This document shows, piece by piece, positions 25,079 through 33,932 of a DNA stretch of 40,316 nucleotides (positions are counted from its first letter, which is position 1; each line of letters begins with the position of its first letter). The stretch is taken from the NCBI GenBank assembly GCA_016928865.1, contig JAFGJX010000102.1, positions 1-40,316 of the forward strand, written 5' to 3'. A program made the translations under genes and the position numbers. The DNA comes from Spirochaetota bacterium (GTDB taxonomy: Bacteria; Spirochaetota; UBA4802; UBA5550). Below the pieces are notes generated by a model. The model was not told the DNA's origin. It ran no database searches and saw only the letters and a program-made list of their open reading frames with translations.

Positions 25079-27673
25079 CTATAATTTCTGCAGCGGAAGC
25101 AGGTATCGTTCGATCCTGCTCTTCATCTCGGAAACAATCCGATCATCTCGCACCAGTATCTCAGCCGGCTTCCTTGGCGACTGGACGCTCTCGAGTGCGC
25201 CGGCGCGCTCCATCCGCGAGATCGCGTTTTCATAATAGGGAACGGAAAGCGACTCGGTGAACCTGATCTCCCCGAGATGAAAGAGCTTGATGCCGTTCTT
25301 GCGCACTTCGTACACCATCTCCTTGCGGCCCAGCCTCTTCCTGACCTGCAGGGCGCAGTCGCTGGCCGCGTGATACGCCTCGAGCAGGTCCTGCACACCC
25401 TTGGCGAAAAGGGCGATCTCTTCCCGGCCCTCCGGCGTCACGCTGTATCTGCCCCCCGACTCGCCAATGACCGAACGCCCGGTAAAATAGCCGAGCACCC
25501 TCTCGATCATCGCGGACGTATCGAGCAGCGCCTCGGAATAGACGAACTCCTCTGACAGGAGGTCCATGAGGTCAGCGAACGTGTCCGCCACCGCCTGGCC
25601 GTCCACTCCCTCGCCGGTGTCGCGGGAAACGAACGCGAGCGCACAGAAGGTCGCGGGCAGAAAGAAATGAATGATGCTGTTCTTGTAGAAATTGATCCGG
25701 GAACGCTCGTTTTCGTTAAGGGTGTACACCCCCTGAAGCACGTCCCGCTTTCCCTCTTTGCCTACGCCCGCAACCGGCTCGCTCACGATGCCGTCCTGGA
25801 AATACGAGTCGAGCACGTAGTCGAGGACCTCGTCTGTGCTTGCCGCGCGCTCGAGCGTGTCGCTCATGCGCGCGCCGGCGAATTTCAGATAGTCGGTCAT
25901 GATGCCGACGCGCCGCCTCAGTATGTCGCGGGTAAATCCCTTGGCCGACGACAGGAGCATCGCGGACGAGGCGACCGAAAATGGCGTCGCCGTCACGATC
26001 TCGCCGATCTTCCGCATGATATGCCCGGCAAGCGAAAAGGTGACGTCCTCACCCTCCTTCAGGCCGTCACGGTATTCCGCGAAGGAGATCGGCTCGTTGA
26101 AGGAGAGATAGACTTTTCCGTACTTGCGCTTCAGGAATTTCCTGCTCTTCACGAAATTCGAGGTTGACTCGCTCTCCTTCTCCTTGCCCTTCAGCTCCAT
26201 GTGGTAGGTCGACTCCTCCAGGATACGGTCGTAGCTGATGGTTATGGGGATGAAGATCATGTCCTTGTTGTAACCCTCTTCAATAGTCTCGATCAGGTAG
26301 CGGAGGATCCCCAGCTTGGGAGGGATGAGCTTCCCGGTCCTAGTCCTGGTCCCCTCGATGAAGACCTCGATGGAATATCCCTCCGAGACCAGGGTCTTGA
26401 TATACTGCCTGAAGATGACGGGATAGAGCTTGAGCCCCCTGAACGACCGGCGCATGAAGAACGCGCCGGACCTCCTGAATATCTGCCCCATGGGAAAAAA
26501 GGAGAGGTTCGCGCCCGCCACGATGTGCGGCGGTATTATCTTGTTCTCGTAAAAAAGGCTCGATATGATCAGGTAGTCCATGTGGCTCTTGTGGCTCGGC
26601 ACGAAAACGAGCGGGCCGCGCTGCGCCGCCTCCCTGACCATTTTCAGGTCTTCGATGCTGTAATTGATGCCGTCGAATATCTTCGTGAACATGTACTGCA
26701 CGGCCTTATTGAACCACTTGATGACGATGATGGAAAAATCCGCGGCGATCTCCCGATAATACCGGTAGGCCTTCTTCCGCAGCTTTCGCTCGGGGACATG
26801 GTCCTTGTTCGAAACGGCGGCTATCTCATCCAGGACGTTTTTATGATACAGGATCTTTTCCATCATCTCCTGCTGCGACTTGATGACGGGCCCCAGGACG
26901 CTGAATTTCTCGTTGTTGTATATCTCCAGCAGTCTGGTGCGGAGCTTCATCGCGATCTGGCGGGGGTCGTCCGCCGGAGAGTTTTCGATCTCCTCCTTCA
27001 GGTTTATCGGCCGCGCAATGCGCAGAAAGGCGGGGGTGCCGCTCTTGGAAACGGTGAAGAGCCCGGAGAAAAAGCCGCGGTTGCCGGTCGCACGGGACGT
27101 CATGAAGGCCCGGGTCCGCACCGGGTTCTGGTTCCAGAAGAGCACCTGGGGATACACGAAGATCGGGGTATCGATCTCCTTCTGGGCCTCCACAAGGTAC
27201 TGGAGGGTGTCGGATTTAATCTCGATATACCGCCTTATGAAAAGCTTCCTCGAAAGGAGCGAGAGGATCATGGAACGGCCGTCCCGCAGAAAATCAATGA
27301 TATAATCCCGGTCCGAAACGGCCGCGGTCTTTTTGCCGCCCGACAGCCTGCCGAAGAGAGCGGTAAAGCTGTCAAAAAGATTCACCGCCATCTGGAAGAT
27401 GTTGGGGGTAAAATCCAGGGAAAGCTCCGGGTCCTTGAACCCGTGTTTCCTGAGAAGGTTCACGATGATCAGGAGCGGGGCGTTCGAGCTCTGGTAGGAC
27501 ACGTACACCGCGTGCCCCTTGTCCCGGTACTCCTTGAGGGTCATCAGGCTCTCACTGTCAAGATCGATGCTCCTGAAAAGCAGGGAGGAGATTTTTCCCA
27601 TGAACGCGTTGACGTCGGTACGGACCAGGGAATTTCGTATATATGAAGAATGACGTAACTGGATCTCGCTCAT
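25079..27673 (-). CDS. plsB: Glycerol-3-phosphate 1-O-acyltransferase, PlsB-like
   Basis: This 864-residue inner-membrane-associated enzyme acylates sn-glycerol-3-phosphate at position 1, the first step of phospholipid synthesis. The four acyltransferase blocks are present: HKSHMD (H361, D366, the HX4D catalytic pair), GAFFMRR, FIEGTRTRTGK and IFIPITISYDR. The N-terminal ~330 residues and C-terminal ~300 residues are the extra regions typical of PlsB rather than PlsC or PlsY. It is slightly longer than the E. coli enzyme (about 807). The C-terminal helical region may serve membrane attachment or regulation. It is transcribed alone; the upstream 340 bp lead to the oppositely oriented tRNA gene. 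Confidence in the family is high; acyl donor (CoA or ACP) cannot be told. Confidence 0.93.
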   Translation of the reverse strand: MSEIQLRHSSYIRNSLVRTDVNAFMGKISSLLFRSIDLDSESLMTLKEYRDKGHAVYVSYQSSNAPLLIIVNLLRKHGFKDPELSLDFTPNIFQMAVNLFDSFTALFGRLSGGKKTAAVSDRDYIIDFLRDGRSMILSLLSRKLFIRRYIEIKSDTLQYLVEAQKEIDTPIFVYPQVLFWNQNPVRTRAFMTSRATGNRGFFSGLFTVSKSGTPAFLRIARPINLKEEIENSPADDPRQIAMKLRTRLLEIYNNEKFSVLGPVIKSQQEMMEKILYHKNVLDEIAAVSNKDHVPERKLRKKAYRYYREIAADFSIIVIKWFNKAVQYMFTKIFDGINYSIEDLKMVREAAQRGPLVFVPSHKSHMDYLIISSLFYENKIIPPHIVAGANLSFFPMGQIFRRSGAFFMRRSFRGLKLYPVIFRQYIKTLVSEGYSIEVFIEGTRTRTGKLIPPKLGILRYLIETIEEGYNKDMIFIPITISYDRILEESTYHMELKGKEKESESTSNFVKSRKFLKRKYGKVYLSFNEPISFAEYRDGLKEGEDVTFSLAGHIMRKIGEIVTATPFSVASSAMLLSSAKGFTRDILRRRVGIMTDYLKFAGARMSDTLERAASTDEVLDYVLDSYFQDGIVSEPVAGVGKEGKRDVLQGVYTLNENERSRINFYKNSIIHFFLPATFCALAFVSRDTGEGVDGQAVADTFADLMDLLSEEFVYSEALLDTSAMIERVLGYFTGRSVIGESGGRYSVTPEGREEIALFAKGVQDLLEAYHAASDCALQVRKRLGRKEMVYEVRKNGIKLFHLGEIRFTESLSVPYYENAISRMERAGALESVQSPRKPAEILVRDDRIVSEMKSRIERYLLPLQKL

Positions 27674-28013
27674 GCCCTACCATCCATTAGTTTTCATCTT
27701 AATTCCCGGCGACACTGCCGACCCGTCCTCACCCGCCAAGCGGGTATAATAACGGATCAATGGGGATATTCATCACTTGTTAGACCAATCGCCAGCCCGA
27801 ATTGTTACATACGCCGCACCCAGTGCCGGGGTTCTGGCGTAACAGGCTTTAAAATCAGGCATAAATCGTATATTATAGAAGGATCGTAATAGGGGCAAGT
27901 ATTTTTTACTGTTCAACCGGCCCGGTCCATGGCCCCGCTTTCAAAATTTAAAAATTTGTATTGCAAATATAGCCATAGTATTGCTAGATTGGCCCAAAGT
28001 TAATTTGAAAAGA
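27674..28013. other. Divergent intergenic region between plsB and tRNA-Pro
   Basis: No gene is seen. It should hold the promoters of plsB (minus) and of the tRNA (plus). A plausible tRNA promoter is TTGTAT (27957-27962) and TATTGC (27979-27984), 16 bp apart; the match to consensus is weak. A short hairpin-capable segment lies near 27810-27840 (ACGCC...GGCGT). Confidence 0.4.
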
Positions 28014-28087
28014 CGGGATGTAGCGCAGCCCGGTTAGCGCGCTTCGTTCGGGACGAAGAAGTCGGGAGTTCAAATCTCCCCATCCCG
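28014..28087 (+). tRNA. tRNA-Pro (anticodon CGG)
   Basis: A full cloverleaf can be drawn. The acceptor CGGGATG/CATCCCG is 7 bp. The D stem is GCGC/GCGC (28023-28026 and 28037-28040). The anticodon stem is CTTCG/CGAAG around TTCGGGA, with anticodon CGG at 28049-28051. There is a 5-nt variable loop, and the T stem GGGAG/CTCCC encloses TTCAAAT. The discriminator is A at 28088. CCA is not encoded, so it must be added post-transcriptionally. Confidence 0.95.
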
Positions 28088-28187
28088 AATTAATATTTTA
28101 ACCTAACGGAGAAACGAGTCAGGGTCTCTTTTTTTTTATACGGCGCAAAAATGTCCCATAGCCGGCTTTCACGTCGCGAAACACAAT

Positions 28188-28610
28188 ATGGTACAGCACA
28201 AAAAAACTCACATACTTGATGCAGCGTACCCATCTGACCAGAGCAAGCGGAAGGACATTATTGATACCATCTGTCGGACCGTTGTCGAAAGCGGCGTGGA
28301 TATGGCGATAACGCCGGAAGAGCTTTATCTTTCACTGGATGAAGCGATTACCAACGCCATGGAACACGGCAACAGGTGGGATCCGCGGAAGAATGTCGCC
28401 GTCACCGTGTCCGCAGGGCTGAAAGAAGTCCACATATCGATAGCGGACCAGGGACGCGGGTTCGACACTAGAGAGATCGAGGCCGGCATTAAAAACCGGG
28501 ACATTTTGAGCAACCGTGGCCGGGGCATTTATATTATCAACCAGTTCTGCGATATAACCTGGAACAAGACAGGAAATCAGATCAACCTCCTGATCAAGCG
28601 CAAATCGTAA
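28188..28610 (+). CDS. RsbW/SpoIIAB-type anti-sigma factor kinase (HATPase_c_2)
   Basis: The 140-residue GHKL ATPase shows the N box (LYLSLDEAITNAMEHGN), the G1 box (DQGRGFD) and the G2 box (NRGRGIYIINQFCD) in order. It fits serine kinases or anti-sigma factors that bind a sigma factor or phosphorylate a STAS antagonist. The STAS protein 146 bp downstream is the likely partner. The length is typical (about 140-150). No sigma factor gene is adjacent. A Shine-Dalgarno sequence is not clear before the ATG. The tRNA ends 100 bp upstream. Confidence 0.88.
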   Translation: MVQHKKTHILDAAYPSDQSKRKDIIDTICRTVVESGVDMAITPEELYLSLDEAITNAMEHGNRWDPRKNVAVTVSAGLKEVHISIADQGRGFDTREIEAGIKNRDILSNRGRGIYIINQFCDITWNKTGNQINLLIKRKS

Positions 28611-28756
28611 AACGCACGCTCCCCGGCGGAAAAACGGCCGGGAGCGGGCCTGTCCCTCACGAATGTATTGACAAGAACAGCCCGGGGCGTAAGAATAGAC
28701 AACCGGATGCGGTGCCCGTTTCGCCGCCGTCGACCAATGAAGCAGACATCCTTGCA

Positions 28757-29056
28757 ATGAATATTGAAAGAAAAGACACTGAAGGCGAAGTAACATTCAT
28801 CATCATGGACGAGCTTGTCTCACGGAATATACCCTTCCTGATGGACGAGCTCAACCACTTCGTACGGACCGAGGACAGGGACGCCATCATCGACCTCTCA
28901 TATGTCCGTAAGATCGATTCAGTCTCCATCGCGTCCCTGATCCGCATCAAGAACGCCCTCGCCGAAGACGGCAGGGCCATGCATCTCACCAACCCGAACG
29001 AAACCGTGCTCCGCGTGCTGGAGCTGGCCGGCCTTGAAAAATTCCTGATGGAATAG
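28757..29056 (+). CDS. STAS-domain anti-sigma factor antagonist
   Basis: This STAS protein of ~99 residues (from ATG 28757) has the features of SpoIIAA/RsbV antagonists: a first strand (EVTFIIMDEL), the phosphorylation-site region KIDSVSIASL (Ser in the D-S-V-S turn), and a closing helix (VLRVLELAGLEKFL). It would release a sigma factor from the RsbW-like kinase when unphosphorylated. A longer form from GTG at 28712 is open, but the N-terminus then exceeds the family's usual start. A GC hairpin without T-tract (28618-28645) separates it from the kinase gene. It lies 13 bp upstream of gpmI and may be co-transcribed with it. Confidence 0.85.
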   Translation: MNIERKDTEGEVTFIIMDELVSRNIPFLMDELNHFVRTEDRDAIIDLSYVRKIDSVSIASLIRIKNALAEDGRAMHLTNPNETVLRVLELAGLEKFLME

Positions 29057-29069
29057 CGGGAGACAGCCC

Positions 29070-30725
29070 ATGAACAGACTCGCGCGCAACGACAGGATCA
29101 AACGGAAGGGCCCGCTTGTGCTCGTCATCATGGACGGCTTTGGCATTGGCAGGGAAAACGAAGGGAACGCCTTCTTCATGGCAAGGACACCGGTGCTCGA
29201 CCGGCTCATGCGCGACAGCCTGTATACCACCATCGCCGCCCATGGCACCGCCGTGGGCCTGCCCTCCGACGACGACATGGGCAACAGCGAGGTCGGCCAC
29301 AACGCGCTGGGCGCCGGGCGCATCTTCGACCAGGGGGCCAAGCTCGTAAACGGAGCCATCGCCTCCGGAAAAATTTATTCAACCGACACCTGGCGGGAGC
29401 TTATCGACCGGCCATGCAACGCCGGTACGACGCTTCATTTCATCGGTCTTCTCTCGGACGGCAACGTCCACTCGCACATAGAGCATCTCTACAACATGCT
29501 TGACGCCTGCGCCGCGGCCGGTCTCAAGAAAGTCAGGGTCCATATCCTTCTTGACGGCCGGGACGTGCCGGAGACATCGGCGCTTCTCTACGTTGACCCG
29601 CTGGAAAAGCGGCTCCTTGGCCACCGTAAAAGCGGGCTCGATTTCCGTATAGCCTCGGGCGGCGGCAGGATGGTCACGACCATGGACCGGTACGAGGCGG
29701 ACTGGAACATCGTGAAGCGCGGCTGGGACGCGCACGTGCGCGGCACCGCGCGGCCCTTCAGGTCGGCGCGCGAGGCGATCGAGACGTATCGGAAGGAGGA
29801 CCCGAAGGTGACGGACCAGTACCTCCCTTCCTTCACGATCGTCGACGACAGCGGCCCGGTCGGGAAAATAGTCGACGGCGATTCAGTCATCTACTTTAAT
29901 TTCCGCGGCGATCGGGCCATCGAGATATCGCGCGCCTTTGAGGAGAAGGACTTCGACAAATTCGATCGCGGGCCGCTGCCGGACATTGCCTATGCGGGCA
30001 TGATGGAGTACGACGGCGACCTGAAGATCCCGTCGAAGTACCTGGTAATGCCTCCCGCGATAGACAATACGTTGAGCGAGTACCTGGTCAACTCGGACGC
30101 CCGGCAGTACGCGATATCCGAAACGCAGAAGTTCGGGCACGTCACCTATTTCTGGAACGGAAACCGGAGCGGCAAATTCGATAGCGATAAAGAGACCTAT
30201 GTCGAGATCCCCTCTGATAAAATTGAGTTCAACCAGCGGCCCTGGATGAAGGCAGCCGAAATCACGGACGCGGTAATCGGCGCCATCGACGAGGGCGAGT
30301 ACCGGTTCATACGGCTCAACTACCCCAACGGAGACATGGTGGGCCACACCGGCGACCTCTCCGCCGCGATCATCGCCGCGGAGACAGTTGACCTCTGCCT
30401 GAGAAGGCTCCTCGATGCGGTGAGCCGGGCCGGCGGCATCGCGGTCATTACCGCGGACCACGGCAATCTTGACGAAATGTTTGAGGTAAACAAGAAGACC
30501 GGCGAGATCGAGCGGGACAGGAAGACAGGCCTGCCGAAGAACAAGACATCGCACACCCTGAACCCCGTCCCCTTCATCATATACGACCCGGATTATAAAA
30601 ACGAGTACCGGCTCTCGGAAATAGTCGACAGGCCCGGACTTGCCAATGTCGCGGCGACGCTGCTGCTGCTCATGGGGTTCACGCCCCCTGACGACTACCT
30701 GCCGCCGATAATCGAGCTTGCCTGA
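29070..30725 (+). CDS. gpmI: 2,3-bisphosphoglycerate-independent phosphoglycerate mutase
   Basis: This 551-residue glycolytic and gluconeogenic enzyme interconverts 3- and 2-phosphoglycerate with two metal ions and a phosphoserine intermediate. Visible motifs are VIMDGFG (D22), DMGNSEVGHNALGAGR (S73 as phosphorylated Ser), LLSDGNVHSH, LLDGRDVPETSAL, FFNFRGDRAIE-like YFNFRGDRA, NYPNGDMVGHTG and ITADHGNLDEM. The protein is somewhat longer than the usual ~510. Start: GGGAG 8-9 nt before ATG. It pairs functionally with class III FBPase in gluconeogenesis, but the genes are far apart. It overlaps no other gene; the convergent hybrid kinase starts 56 bp after its stop, on the other strand. Confidence 0.96.
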   Translation: MNRLARNDRIKRKGPLVLVIMDGFGIGRENEGNAFFMARTPVLDRLMRDSLYTTIAAHGTAVGLPSDDDMGNSEVGHNALGAGRIFDQGAKLVNGAIASGKIYSTDTWRELIDRPCNAGTTLHFIGLLSDGNVHSHIEHLYNMLDACAAAGLKKVRVHILLDGRDVPETSALLYVDPLEKRLLGHRKSGLDFRIASGGGRMVTTMDRYEADWNIVKRGWDAHVRGTARPFRSAREAIETYRKEDPKVTDQYLPSFTIVDDSGPVGKIVDGDSVIYFNFRGDRAIEISRAFEEKDFDKFDRGPLPDIAYAGMMEYDGDLKIPSKYLVMPPAIDNTLSEYLVNSDARQYAISETQKFGHVTYFWNGNRSGKFDSDKETYVEIPSDKIEFNQRPWMKAAEITDAVIGAIDEGEYRFIRLNYPNGDMVGHTGDLSAAIIAAETVDLCLRRLLDAVSRAGGIAVITADHGNLDEMFEVNKKTGEIERDRKTGLPKNKTSHTLNPVPFIIYDPDYKNEYRLSEIVDRPGLANVAATLLLLMGFTPPDDYLPPIIELA

Positions 30726-30781
30726 CGCGGCCGCGGACCGTGTGCGTCAGCGTTCCGGGAGTTGGCGCGCCGTAACCGCGC

Positions 30782-32845
30782 CTACCCGTTCAGCAGCGGC
30801 ATCGACAATGAAACGTCCACCTTCACCTGGGTTTCGCGCTGGTATGCTGAATGATCGAGGATATTCCTGGCAGAGACCTCGCCGCCATGCCTGCTCATGA
30901 TCTTTTCAACCATGGTGAGGCCCAGTCCCAGCTCAAGCGTGCCATACTGCTCGTGCACATTTCTGGTAAGCCGATAGAACGGCTCGAAAACGACCCGCTC
31001 GAACTCCACCGGGATCCCGGCCATCCCTCTCTCGCCCTTTTCCGGCTCGTTAATCACTGACACAATCGCGTCCCGTGCGGTCGCGTTTACCAGGACGGTG
31101 ACCGGGGAATTTTTCAGGGAAAACTTCATGGCGTTGATGAGCACCTCATACAGGGCCTTTGAGAAATACTGCCTGTTGAGGTTTACGGCGAGGTCCTTGA
31201 AGCCGTAGTTAAAGTCATTGATAATGATCCGGTTATTATTGATTTCGCGGAGACTGTCGGCCGTGCCGATGACGGCCCTGACGGTCTCATACAGATCATA
31301 CAGCGACACGCGCTGCAATTCAAATTCGTTGCTGATGATCCAGTCAATTCCCGAAAAGGTCTCGATCGCCTCCCTGATCAGCTTGATATTTTTCTGTATC
31401 ATGTTGATTATCTTGCCGTCAACCAGGAACATGCCATTGGCTTCCTGCCGGGCGGTTGACGTCATCATGTCGATCAGGGAGACGATCGTTCCGAACCCGG
31501 CCCCCTGCGTGAAGCTGGTGTGGATGTTCTTAAAAAGCGACTTGTCGGTACGCGACACGTTCCGCTCTATTATCTTGTCCTGCCATTCCTTCCAGTCAAG
31601 TTCCCTGCTCATGAGCTCCTTGTCAGCCTGCTCGAGGGTCATCTTGGCCTGGTCAACGGCCATCCTGTCGCGCTTCGCCTGCGTGCAATCCTCGGCGATG
31701 ATTATATAATGGGATATCTCGCCATCCTCTCCGATTATCGAGCTGACGACGGTATCGAGGTAAAAGAGGTTCCCGTCCTTGCCCAGGCCGTAGCTTTCCC
31801 CCCGCCACTTTTTCACGCCGACCATCCCTTCCCAGATTTCAGGTTCCGGTATAACATGGTTGTCCGGGCTGGACACGTTCTTTCCGACCACCTCGCTCTT
31901 GCCATAACCGGAAAGGTTGGTAAAAGCAGAATTGACGTACTCAATGTCCCCCTGCCTGTTGATGATGACCACCACGTTCGGGTTCTGTTCGATGGCATGA
32001 CCGAAAATCCTCAGGTTCTCCTCCATTTTCTGTCGGAGGAGAACCTCTCGCTCGAGCTTTTGGTTAACGGCGGTAATATCGCTGGTTCGTTTCGAGACCC
32101 GCGTCTCCAGCTCTTTACGGTAGTCGGCCTCCCTTTTTTCTTCGTCTCTTTTTGACGTCACGTCACGGACGATCACCAGCACCTGGTCTTCGAGATTGGG
32201 GATGATGCGCGCCTCGTAATATGCGGTGCCGCCCCTGCGAGACAGCGCGTAGTTGAAGATGGCGGTCTTCTTCTTATCCAGAGCGGCCCTGATGACGGGC
32301 CTCGCCCGCTCCGCTACCTTCTCGTTCCACAGATAGCGCGACGCGTTCTTTTCCATGTCGCTTGAAAAAAAGCCGTCCGGGTCCGTATAAAAAACGGTGT
32401 CCGGCAGAGCGGACAGTACGGCGCGGTTACGCTCCTCGGAAATACGCAGCCTTTTCTCGTTCTCGATCTTGTTAAGGGCCATCTCTACGGTGGCGCAGGT
32501 GATGTTGCTGTCATAGGGTTTCAGTATATATCCGTAGGGAACCGTGCTTTTGGCCCTCTTGATGATCCTGTCGTCAGTACTCACGGTCGCATAGATAACG
32601 GGATACGGATATATCTCCTGTATTCTTTGCGCCGTTGTGATGCCGTCCAGTTCGCCCTTCAGGGTGATGTCCATGAGGATGAGGTCGGGATTAAGACCGG
32701 CGACCGATTCAATGGCCTTCTCGCCGGAGTCGACAGGGCCCAGAACGTTATACCCCGCATTTTGCAGTATCCGGGATAGCAGCAGCGCCGAGGCCTTTTC
32801 GTCCTCGACAATCATAATTTTTTTTGGCTCATCCATGCCGTTCAT
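30782..32845 (-). CDS. Receiver-PAS-histidine kinase hybrid
   Basis: The 687 residues comprise a response-regulator receiver (D59 in LILMDI, E14/D15, K108-type PYGYILKPYD), a PAS-like segment (about 145-225), a coiled coil, a second PAS (about 280-390) and a kinase half. The ATPase part has an N box EVLINAMKF, then a G2 GLGLTMVEKI. The candidate phospho-acceptor is H442 in KNIHTSFTQGAGFGTIVSLI, which is unlike the usual H-E-x-x-T/x-P pattern (T replaces E and no Pro). It would be a cytoplasmic sensor taking phosphate on its receiver. No transmembrane helix is seen. No cognate partner gene adjoins it; it lies convergent with gpmI. Confidence 0.85.
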   Translation of the reverse strand: MNGMDEPKKIMIVEDEKASALLLSRILQNAGYNVLGPVDSGEKAIESVAGLNPDLILMDITLKGELDGITTAQRIQEIYPYPVIYATVSTDDRIIKRAKSTVPYGYILKPYDSNITCATVEMALNKIENEKRLRISEERNRAVLSALPDTVFYTDPDGFFSSDMEKNASRYLWNEKVAERARPVIRAALDKKKTAIFNYALSRRGGTAYYEARIIPNLEDQVLVIVRDVTSKRDEEKREADYRKELETRVSKRTSDITAVNQKLEREVLLRQKMEENLRIFGHAIEQNPNVVVIINRQGDIEYVNSAFTNLSGYGKSEVVGKNVSSPDNHVIPEPEIWEGMVGVKKWRGESYGLGKDGNLFYLDTVVSSIIGEDGEISHYIIIAEDCTQAKRDRMAVDQAKMTLEQADKELMSRELDWKEWQDKIIERNVSRTDKSLFKNIHTSFTQGAGFGTIVSLIDMMTSTARQEANGMFLVDGKIINMIQKNIKLIREAIETFSGIDWIISNEFELQRVSLYDLYETVRAVIGTADSLREINNNRIIINDFNYGFKDLAVNLNRQYFSKALYEVLINAMKFSLKNSPVTVLVNATARDAIVSVINEPEKGERGMAGIPVEFERVVFEPFYRLTRNVHEQYGTLELGLGLTMVEKIMSRHGGEVSARNILDHSAYQRETQVKVDVSLSMPLLNG

Positions 32846-33032
32846 GCTCCCCTGCCATTCATGTATTCCGCTGCATCATGAAGCGCGCCGCCGTCAGGCC
32901 AGCGACACCGGGTCCTTGATTACCGATAGAATGACAATAATTAATCTGCATAATAATTTCAACATCTTTTCTCGTCTATTATGCCCCCTGGCAGCCCCTG
33001 TCCATGCCTGGCGCCGCGTTTCAAGGTTTCAC

Positions 33033-33056
33033 GTATAAAAAGCGCTGGACAGAAGC
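33033..33056 (+). repeat. Third partial copy of the direct-repeat family
   Basis: 24 bp identical to 24104-24127 of direct repeat copy B (GTATAAAAAGCGCTGGACAG followed by AAGC). It stands alone about 70 bp upstream of truA, in the 32846-33125 intergenic region, where no other feature was seen. Confidence 0.7.
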
Positions 33057-33125
33057 CCCGAAATCCAATAATCCAGCGAACAGGCAGTACGGCATTATCT
33101 CAATAAACTCCGGGGTCCGTTCATA

Positions 33126-33902
33126 ATGCACCGATACAAGCTCGTCCTGGAATATGATGGCACGCGTTTCCGCGGATGGCAGAAGCAGAAAAACGCCAGA
33201 ACGATCCAGGAAACCCTCACCGCGGCCGCAGAACGGTTCCTGGGCGCTCCCGCGGACATCCAGGGCGCGGGCCGGACCGACGCCGGGGTGCACGCGCTCG
33301 GTCAGACCGCGCACCTGGAAACCTCCCGGGAAATCGATCCCGCGGCCCTGCGGGAAGGCATCAACGGGATGCTGCCGGAGAGCATCTCCATACTGTCCGC
33401 GGAAAGCGCTGCGCCGCGGTTTCACGCGCGCCATCACGCCGTCAGCCGGAGCTATCTCTATCTCATTTCAAAAAGGCGGACTGTTTTCGGGAGTAAGTAT
33501 GCCTGGTGGGTTCCGGACAGGCTCGACTGCGATATCATGCGTCGGACGCTGGACGTGTTCAGGGGATTCCACGATTTTGCATCCTTCACCGACAGGAGAA
33601 TGGAGAAAGGCTCTTCCACCAGGGCAGGCATTGACAGCCTGCTCCTTGAGGAATTCGGCGATATAATCGCCATCCGCGTCGTCGGCCGGCACTTCCTCTG
33701 GAAAATGGTGAGACGCATGACCGGGGTCACGGTGGCGGCCGGCCGGGGCGATTTAACAATACGCGATATCGAAGAGATGCTTGTTTCTTATTCGGAGACG
33801 CCGAAAAAAAGTACCGCGCCGCCCCATGGCCTCTTTCTCGAAAAGGTCCTGTATGAAGGCGACACGCTCCCGGACATCAAAGCGCCGCCGTTCTTCCGCT
33901 GA
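33126..33902 (+). CDS. truA: tRNA pseudouridine(38-40) synthase
   Basis: This 258-residue protein isomerises uridines 38-40 of the tRNA anticodon stem to pseudouridine. It shows the canonical EYDGTRFRGWQ start, QGAGRTDAGVHALGQ with the catalytic Asp at residue 52 (GRTD), RFHARHHAVSRSYLY, FHDFASFT and a C-terminal RMTGVTVAAGRGDL. The length fits the family (about 245-270). Start: ATG 33126, with a weak purine-rich upstream sequence. The next gene starts 30 bp downstream on the same strand, so they may form an operon. Confidence 0.95.
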   Translation: MHRYKLVLEYDGTRFRGWQKQKNARTIQETLTAAAERFLGAPADIQGAGRTDAGVHALGQTAHLETSREIDPAALREGINGMLPESISILSAESAAPRFHARHHAVSRSYLYLISKRRTVFGSKYAWWVPDRLDCDIMRRTLDVFRGFHDFASFTDRRMEKGSSTRAGIDSLLLEEFGDIIAIRVVGRHFLWKMVRRMTGVTVAAGRGDLTIRDIEEMLVSYSETPKKSTAPPHGLFLEKVLYEGDTLPDIKAPPFFR

Positions 33903-33932
33903 TATAAACAATACGCTTCATGGAGCACGCGC

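Noticed and set aside
26201..27646. 481-codon open frame antisense to plsB
   Set aside because: Codon-bias shadow; plsB on the other strand has all catalytic motifs.
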